From the NCBI GenBank assembly GCA_003233055.1, contig QIKP01000014.1, positions 60,387 through 124,386 of the forward strand: a stretch of DNA of 64,000 bases, given 5' to 3'. Positions 58,581 to 64,000 of the stretch are shown here, piece by piece. Source of the stretch: Planctomycetaceae bacterium. GTDB taxonomy: Bacteria; Planctomycetota; Planctomycetia; Pirellulales; Lacipirellulaceae. Below the pieces are notes generated by a model. The model was not told where the DNA came from, searched no databases, and was given only the letters and a program-made list of their open reading frames with translations. The stretch's first letter is position 1; each line of letters starts with the position of its first letter. The position numbers and the translations under genes were made by a program.

Positions 58581-60365
58581 ATGTTGCCCACCTCAGTTCC
58601 TCTCCGTTTTTTCTCCCTCTTTCTCCTGCTCGCCGCCCCGTTCGCCTTGGCCCAGGAGCCGGTCAAGGAGCTGGGTGAGGAACCAGAGGCCGCTAGCGAA
58701 TCGGCTGGTTTGCAAGTCGAGGTCGATACGGCCAACCCGGGGCAACCCGATCTCGACGAAGCAACACGGCGGAAGCTCATCGCCCAAGATGGCCGGCAGA
58801 TGGGGCAGGTGATCCAGCTCCTGGAATCTTCGATCAAAAAAGGTCTCGACGAAGAGAACAGGGAGTTTGCGGAACAGATGCTGGCCGCTTCGTTTTTGGA
58901 GCGAGGGACAGCGCTGTCACAGATGATCCTCGACCGTCCTCTGCCGAATCCAAAACAAGACCCACGGTGGCTGCAAGTTCGGCAACTGGCGCTGGTCGAC
59001 CTTTTGCGAGTCGCGAAACTCGATGATTCGCAGCTCGATGCCTACCTGCTTATCGGCCGCCTGCAACAGCTGTCGCTGGGGGATCCCGAGGCAGCGCACC
59101 GCGCGTTTTCAACCGTCATCGAGTCTGACGAGGCGGAGCCCCCATTACGCGCCGAGGCGTATGCTCGCCGAGCGGCCGGGCAAAAGGACGAGAAACAACG
59201 ACTGTCGGATCTAACCAAGGCGATCGAGACCGATGGCGATCGCATCGAATATCGGCTCATGCGGGCGCGGCATTACTTCGCCGGCAAACAATACGAAACC
59301 TGCCTGAAGGACGTTGACGAGGTGCTAACGATCAAGCCGGACAACTTTGCTACGCACGAATTGCGGGCGCTCGTGCTACTAGCACTCGACCGGCAAGAGG
59401 AAGCCCTCGCAAGCTTTGATCGTGCGACCGAACTCGCCCCCAACGCGGTGACGCCCTATCTTCGACGAAGCGAGATGTACAGCAAGCTTGGCAATTTTAG
59501 CCAAGCGATCGAACAGGCGACGAAGGTAATCGATCTGCGCCCCAAAAACTCGCTCGGCTACCTCATGCGGGCCGATATTTATCTGCGTAACGAGCAAGCC
59601 GAACTCGGTTTGAAAGATGCGGAGCAGGCGCTCGTCTTGCGGCCAGGATTAGTACAGGCGTTCCTCCTCAAGGCGAGGGCCTACGAGCTGCAGGGGGAGA
59701 CACGAAAGGCGCTCGCGCAGCTCGAAGAGTTGGCCGAAGCGATGCAGCCCCAAGTAGAGATCCACTTGCAAATTGCTCTCTACGCTTTGCAACTCGAAAT
59801 GCCCCGCCGCGCCATCGATGCACTGGACCGAGCACTGAAGGTCGAGCCTGAGAACGCTCTGCTCCTGCGATTTCGAGGCGATGCCAACCTGAATTTGGGC
59901 CAACATCGCGAGGCGATCGCGAATTATGAATCGGCCCTGACGCACGAGCCCGAAGACTCCGGCATCCTCAATAACTTGGCCTGGACACTCGCCACAAGCC
60001 CGGACAACGAATTAAGAGAAGGCAAACGGGCGGTTGAGTTGGCCACGAAAGCCTGCGTACTAACGGAGCACAAGAAGGCTCACATTCTCAGCAGCCTCGC
60101 TGCCGCCTACGCAGAGATAGGTGACTTCGAGAAGGCGGTGGAATGGTCGAAGAAGGCGGTGGAATTGAACGACCAGGAAGAAAGCGCCGTACAGATCGGG
60201 GAAGAGCTGGCAAGCTATGAAGCGGGTAAGCCTTGGCGTGAGTCGCAACAGCTTGACGCGGGCGAACGCCCAGAGACGCCAGAGACAACCGACACGCCGA
60301 AAGAAACAACGCACGACAAGCCCGTCGAATCCACTCCCGCACCAGGTCGGACAATCGATTTCTAA
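58581..60365 (+). CDS. Exported TPR-repeat protein
   Basis: Signal peptide MLPTSVPLRFFSLFLLLAAPFALAQ; many TPR units (e.g. 'QAFLLKARAYELQGETRKALAQLEELAEAM'); start corrected to 58581. Confidence 0.85.
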   Translation: MLPTSVPLRFFSLFLLLAAPFALAQEPVKELGEEPEAASESAGLQVEVDTANPGQPDLDEATRRKLIAQDGRQMGQVIQLLESSIKKGLDEENREFAEQMLAASFLERGTALSQMILDRPLPNPKQDPRWLQVRQLALVDLLRVAKLDDSQLDAYLLIGRLQQLSLGDPEAAHRAFSTVIESDEAEPPLRAEAYARRAAGQKDEKQRLSDLTKAIETDGDRIEYRLMRARHYFAGKQYETCLKDVDEVLTIKPDNFATHELRALVLLALDRQEEALASFDRATELAPNAVTPYLRRSEMYSKLGNFSQAIEQATKVIDLRPKNSLGYLMRADIYLRNEQAELGLKDAEQALVLRPGLVQAFLLKARAYELQGETRKALAQLEELAEAMQPQVEIHLQIALYALQLEMPRRAIDALDRALKVEPENALLLRFRGDANLNLGQHREAIANYESALTHEPEDSGILNNLAWTLATSPDNELREGKRAVELATKACVLTEHKKAHILSSLAAAYAEIGDFEKAVEWSKKAVELNDQEESAVQIGEELASYEAGKPWRESQQLDAGERPETPETTDTPKETTHDKPVESTPAPGRTIDF

Positions 60366-60707
60366 CGCTAGGATTGGAACAGAATTCCTACCTGCCGGAT
60401 CGAAGTGTCCGAGTAACCGTTCACGGGATCTTCTTTGGGGACGCGCTCGGAGGGAAGGTTCGTTCCACCCAAAGCCTTCAAGAAGCAGAGCTCTCAAGAA
60501 GGGGTACCCAGTTCCTCCGCTGCGGCTAGCACTTCGGAGAATCGGACGCGCTGAAGAGATCCGAATTCAGAGTGGCTGCGGAGCTTGGCCTTGCTGGTGG
60601 CGGGGGAGCTGCAGCCGCAGAGGAATCGCGAGAGCTGCCGGGGCGTCGCGGCGATGCTGAGTGCGGCGAGGTACTTCTTGATCCCACAGGCGAGGCATCC
60701 GCTTTAG

Positions 60708-61775
60708 CTACTGAACTTGCAGGATCAAGTAGAGTTGCGGGCTCTCCGATTGTGCCGCCTGCTCCATTGCCGGCTGCTCCATCAAGGCCGACGCTGGCTT
60801 GTAGGTTAGTCCTCCCACGATCACCGGCACTGCGGTTGGCAGTCGCAACGTCGTGGCCAGTTGTTGCGTTTCGATCGCGATTCGATCGATGGCCGGGGGT
60901 ACAGCTAGTGGAGCGAAGTTGCCAGGAAGGTTCGGCTGTTCGCCACGAAAGGTGAGGGTGGCCGTCAGATCGACTACGGCTGTCAGGCCGCCGGGTGTCA
61001 ACATCGGTCGGATTTCGAGCAGCGTGCCAAAGTTCACTTTCTGCACAATCGGTTGATAGCCGACGTCGCCGCCACCAACCACGGGGATGTAACCCGAGAC
61101 AACATTCCGCTGCGTGCCGCTCACGACGTAGACCAACTGTCCACTAAAACACTGGGTAAGGCCGCGAATGCTGGTTGGTCGGCGCGTGAACTGGTCAAGC
61201 ACCTGGGGGTCGACACGGGTTGTGCCGTTGTTGTCGGCCGGCGCCAGTTGGGCAAGATCGTCGGAGTTGAGCAGCAGCCAGCGGGCGTCGACCTTCAGCG
61301 TCGGCCGGTTGCCGTTCCGAAGTGTGGTGAGGAGTTGCCTAATTTTTTGATGGACTGGCTCGGTTTGCCACACGACTAGCGCCGTGCCAAAGGCCCGGAG
61401 TTCTCCACCACCGCCGTTGGTAGTCCAGCTATCCGGTTCGACCGTAGCGAAGATGGCGCCGATTAAGTCGTCCATGGAATGTTGCATTCCGGCATCGGCG
61501 CGGCGACCAAATTGAGCCAGATAGAGCGGCTGATGGGAAGCGACCTCCGGCACGCTGAATTGCCCGCCTCTACCGCCTCCTTGAAATCCTCGACGAGTTT
61601 GCGACGCCGCCTTGCCGTAGGGATGGTCTATGATATTCATCGTCAGATCGCCCACTTCGTAGGTTCCCAAGACGTACTCTTCCTCCTGCTGTGCTTGAGC
61701 GATAAGGGGGAGCGCCAACAAGATCGCCACGAAACTTGCAAATAAGCAGCCACTAATCGGTCGTGAAAAACGCAT
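60708..61775 (-). CDS. Secretin-like exported protein
   Basis: Signal peptide; 'GTLLEIRPMLTPGGLTAVVDLTATLTF' resembles the secretin C-terminal domain. Confidence 0.6.
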   Translation of the reverse strand: MRFSRPISGCLFASFVAILLALPLIAQAQQEEEYVLGTYEVGDLTMNIIDHPYGKAASQTRRGFQGGGRGGQFSVPEVASHQPLYLAQFGRRADAGMQHSMDDLIGAIFATVEPDSWTTNGGGGELRAFGTALVVWQTEPVHQKIRQLLTTLRNGNRPTLKVDARWLLLNSDDLAQLAPADNNGTTRVDPQVLDQFTRRPTSIRGLTQCFSGQLVYVVSGTQRNVVSGYIPVVGGGDVGYQPIVQKVNFGTLLEIRPMLTPGGLTAVVDLTATLTFRGEQPNLPGNFAPLAVPPAIDRIAIETQQLATTLRLPTAVPVIVGGLTYKPASALMEQPAMEQAAQSESPQLYLILQVQ

Positions 61776-61927
61776 GGCAAAATCTCCGTGAGGGAAAGAA
61801 AATTTTTACTGACCACGTGAGCCGTACGCGCTAGCGTCGGGTGCCTCAAGGAAAACACCCACACAACCATCCTCGTCGACCTCTAACTTCACCCGAGGCT
61901 AGCGCCTACGGCTCACAACGGACAACT

Positions 61928-62953
61928 CTAGTAACTTAGTTGCGCCCACTGCAATTGGGCATGATTAAACTGGCCCAGCAATTGGGGGCTTTGCGTGGCG
62001 TGGACCAAAAACGTATCGGCCGCATCGCATCGGCAGGCAAACAGCGCGAACCACGCCTCCTGAGAGTTCGAGGGTTGCTGCTGAACGCGGTCGATCAGCG
62101 CAGCGGTCATTTCGCAGCGATTCATCCGGCCAAGCACCACCGCCGCGGCGAGCCTGACCGATTCGTCCTCGTGCCCAAGTAGTTCGATGAATCCATCGAC
62201 CGGTAGCTCTTTTAATTCTGCCCCTGCAGCCAGTGCCTCGTCGCGTAGTGCTCGGTCGCGCACAAGCGACAAGTAGGCTACCAGCGAGGGTTGACTCTTT
62301 GCGGTGAGCAGTCGCTGCATCAGGGCGTAGCGGACCTCTGCGTCTGGTGTCTTGCGGACCAGCTCTCGCCACCGCTGAATACCGCCAGCCACTTGCTCGT
62401 AGGCCGCTAGCTCGCCGGTCAGTCGAGCAACGGTTACCTCACGGACGAGGGCGGCCGACGGTGACGCGGGCGGAAGTGGCGGAGGGGGTTTTTGAATTCG
62501 TGTGGCTGCCACGAAAAGAATACGTTCGTAGGTCGTCGGCGGTCGCCCCGCAGACAGGTTGTCGGTAGAAACGACCGGCTCGGAAATCGTCCTCTCGGCG
62601 CTGGCGAGCCCATCGATAGCAACCGAGTCGATGGCAATCGGACCAGGGACCGTTACGTGATCCGGGGCGGAACTTTGCCGAATCGATGGTTTGGGAGTTT
62701 TTCCCGTGTTGGCAACGTCATCGACGGGCTCTTTTCGGGAAGCGAAAAAGAAGAGACAAGCCAGCATGGCGGCGGCCGCCAAAGGAACCGCACGCCGCGC
62801 AAGTTGTCTTCGCGCCTGCCGGCGCGACTCCACTCGCCAGAGCCGCTCCAGTCGCTCCCCACCAATCGCATCAGGCTCCAACCGCAGCGATTCGCGAATC
62901 AACGCGTCGAGCGATGCTTCCATAGGCAAAGGAGGTGGATCGTTATGGCCCAT
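61928..62953 (-). CDS. Anti-sigma-factor-like membrane protein with HEAT-like periplasmic part
   Basis: Located immediately downstream of an ECF sigma gene; single TM (AVPLAAAAMLACLFFFA). Confidence 0.55.
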   Translation of the reverse strand: MGHNDPPPLPMEASLDALIRESLRLEPDAIGGERLERLWRVESRRQARRQLARRAVPLAAAAMLACLFFFASRKEPVDDVANTGKTPKPSIRQSSAPDHVTVPGPIAIDSVAIDGLASAERTISEPVVSTDNLSAGRPPTTYERILFVAATRIQKPPPPLPPASPSAALVREVTVARLTGELAAYEQVAGGIQRWRELVRKTPDAEVRYALMQRLLTAKSQPSLVAYLSLVRDRALRDEALAAGAELKELPVDGFIELLGHEDESVRLAAAVVLGRMNRCEMTAALIDRVQQQPSNSQEAWFALFACRCDAADTFLVHATQSPQLLGQFNHAQLQWAQLSY

Positions 62954-62959
62954 GGTTGC

Positions 62960-63691
62960 TTACCGTGTCATGCGTTTTTGCAGCAGATGCTCGATGCCAA
63001 TCGCTTGTGCGATTCGCTGTCGAGCCAAATGCAAGCAGGTCTGTACGTTGGCTACGGTGACATCCAAAATATCAGCAATGTCGCGGGCACCGAATCCCTC
63101 GCCAAAGCTCAGTAAGGCAACTTCACGCTGCCGGTCGGGAAGGTCATCAATGGCTGCTCGAATCTGCTGCCTAAGTTCATCTGCGGTTAGTTGCTCGTAG
63201 GGTTCCAGAGTAGGGCTCACCAGTTGCTCGGTGGCAACTTCGTGAGATCTCTCTCGACGCCTACGATCACGACCGATGTTCACCACGACTTGTATCATCC
63301 AGGTACGAAATGCTGCCTCGCCTCGATAGCTCCGCCATCGTTGCAAAATTCGACAAATCGCCTCTTGGACGATCTCTTCAGCAATCTCCACATCGCCCGA
63401 GAGCCGCCGCGCGACGCGCAGCGCCACGGGCAAATGCTCCACAACCAACCGGTCTATGGTTTGCCTGTCAATGAGAATTTGCCTACCGGTTGACCGCAAT
63501 GGGCCTGAGCCTCTTTGGGTTCGTCTATAAGAGTGAGACGCAACAAGCGAGCCTATCTTAAAGAAAATCGGGTCGCTTCGGCAAAATTTTACCAGAAAAG
63601 TAGCAGCGAGTGGCGACGTCATTGTTTGCTGGGCGACAGAATTGGCTGGGCAAGCGTCAGGGCGGCTTGGGCGACGTCGATCGAAAACCAC
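62960..63691 (-). CDS. ECF-type RNA polymerase sigma factor
   Basis: 'VEIAEEIVQEAICRILQRWRSYRGEAAFRTWMIQVVVNIGRDRRRRE' and 'ALLSFGEGFGARDIADILDVTVANVQTCLHLARQRI'; true start probably further inside. Confidence 0.9.
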   Translation of the reverse strand: MVFDRRRPSRPDACPANSVAQQTMTSPLAATFLVKFCRSDPIFFKIGSLVASHSYRRTQRGSGPLRSTGRQILIDRQTIDRLVVEHLPVALRVARRLSGDVEIAEEIVQEAICRILQRWRSYRGEAAFRTWMIQVVVNIGRDRRRRERSHEVATEQLVSPTLEPYEQLTADELRQQIRAAIDDLPDRQREVALLSFGEGFGARDIADILDVTVANVQTCLHLARQRIAQAIGIEHLLQKRMTR

Positions 63692-64000
63692 GTTTTCCCC
63701 GCCTTCGACTGCCTAAAAATATCACCGATGAACTTGGCTCGTGCCGGATTAAACCGCCCCAGAATCTCCGCGGACGGTCGTTGTGGCTGGAATTTGTACT
63801 GCGTGTAGATCGCACCGGTTGGTTGCAGGATGCCTTCGAGCTCCAAGTAAGTCAGCAACGTCTTTACAACCAGGTCACGAACATCATGCCGGGCTGACAG
63901 CTCGTAGACCGACAACTCCAAGGGAATTTTTTCGCTGTGCTTGCGGAAAAACGAGTGCCCAGAGGTTTTCTTAGAAACTTTCCCGGAATTTTCTTGCACT
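63619..64000 (-). CDS. C-terminal fragment (runs off window) of a possible RecQ-family helicase
   Basis: 'LELSVYELSARHDVRDLVVKTLLTYLELEGILQPTGAIYTQYKFQPQRPSAEILGRF' resembles the C-terminal region of RecQ-like helicases. Confidence 0.4.
   Translation of the reverse strand, partial: VQENSGKVSKKTSGHSFFRKHSEKIPLELSVYELSARHDVRDLVVKTLLTYLELEGILQPTGAIYTQYKFQPQRPSAEILGRFNPARAKFIGDIFRQSKAGKTWFSIDVAQAALTLAQPILSPSKQ

Overview
The window is about 64 kb of GC-rich bacterial chromosome. Protein families and architecture look like a planctomycete of the Pirellulales type (inference from families only). Most of it is densely packed chromosomal genes. I recognise a GldA/GldFG-like ABC system, nadB, infA, glyA, lysA, rlmN, an epmB/efp/epmA module, kbl, birA plus oadG/oadB/oadA, a cytochrome b-c fusion with a Rieske protein, nrnA, ribF, nnrD/nnrE, trpBA, an FHA-GAF-sigma54 activator, an ECF sigma/anti-sigma/secretin-like cluster, and one tRNA-Pro(CGG). 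The most unusual items are: (1) a three-gene GAF-HlyD / HlyD / PqqD-like-M50-HlyD cluster with intact site-2-protease motifs and no obvious pump; (2) a beta-class DNA methyltransferase with a C-terminal GIY-YIG-like domain whose key catalytic positions look substituted; (3) two families of dispersed hairpin repeats. Family A (GCCGACGAGGCGTAGCTCGTCGGC) supplies the in-frame stop codon of several genes (a '...DEA*' tail). Family B (AGCCGCTGAAGCGGC) shows compensatory stem changes and also occurs inside CDSs; (4) translational coupling of epmB with rlmN beside efp/epmA. All assignments come from reading the sequence and ORF translations. No database search was run.
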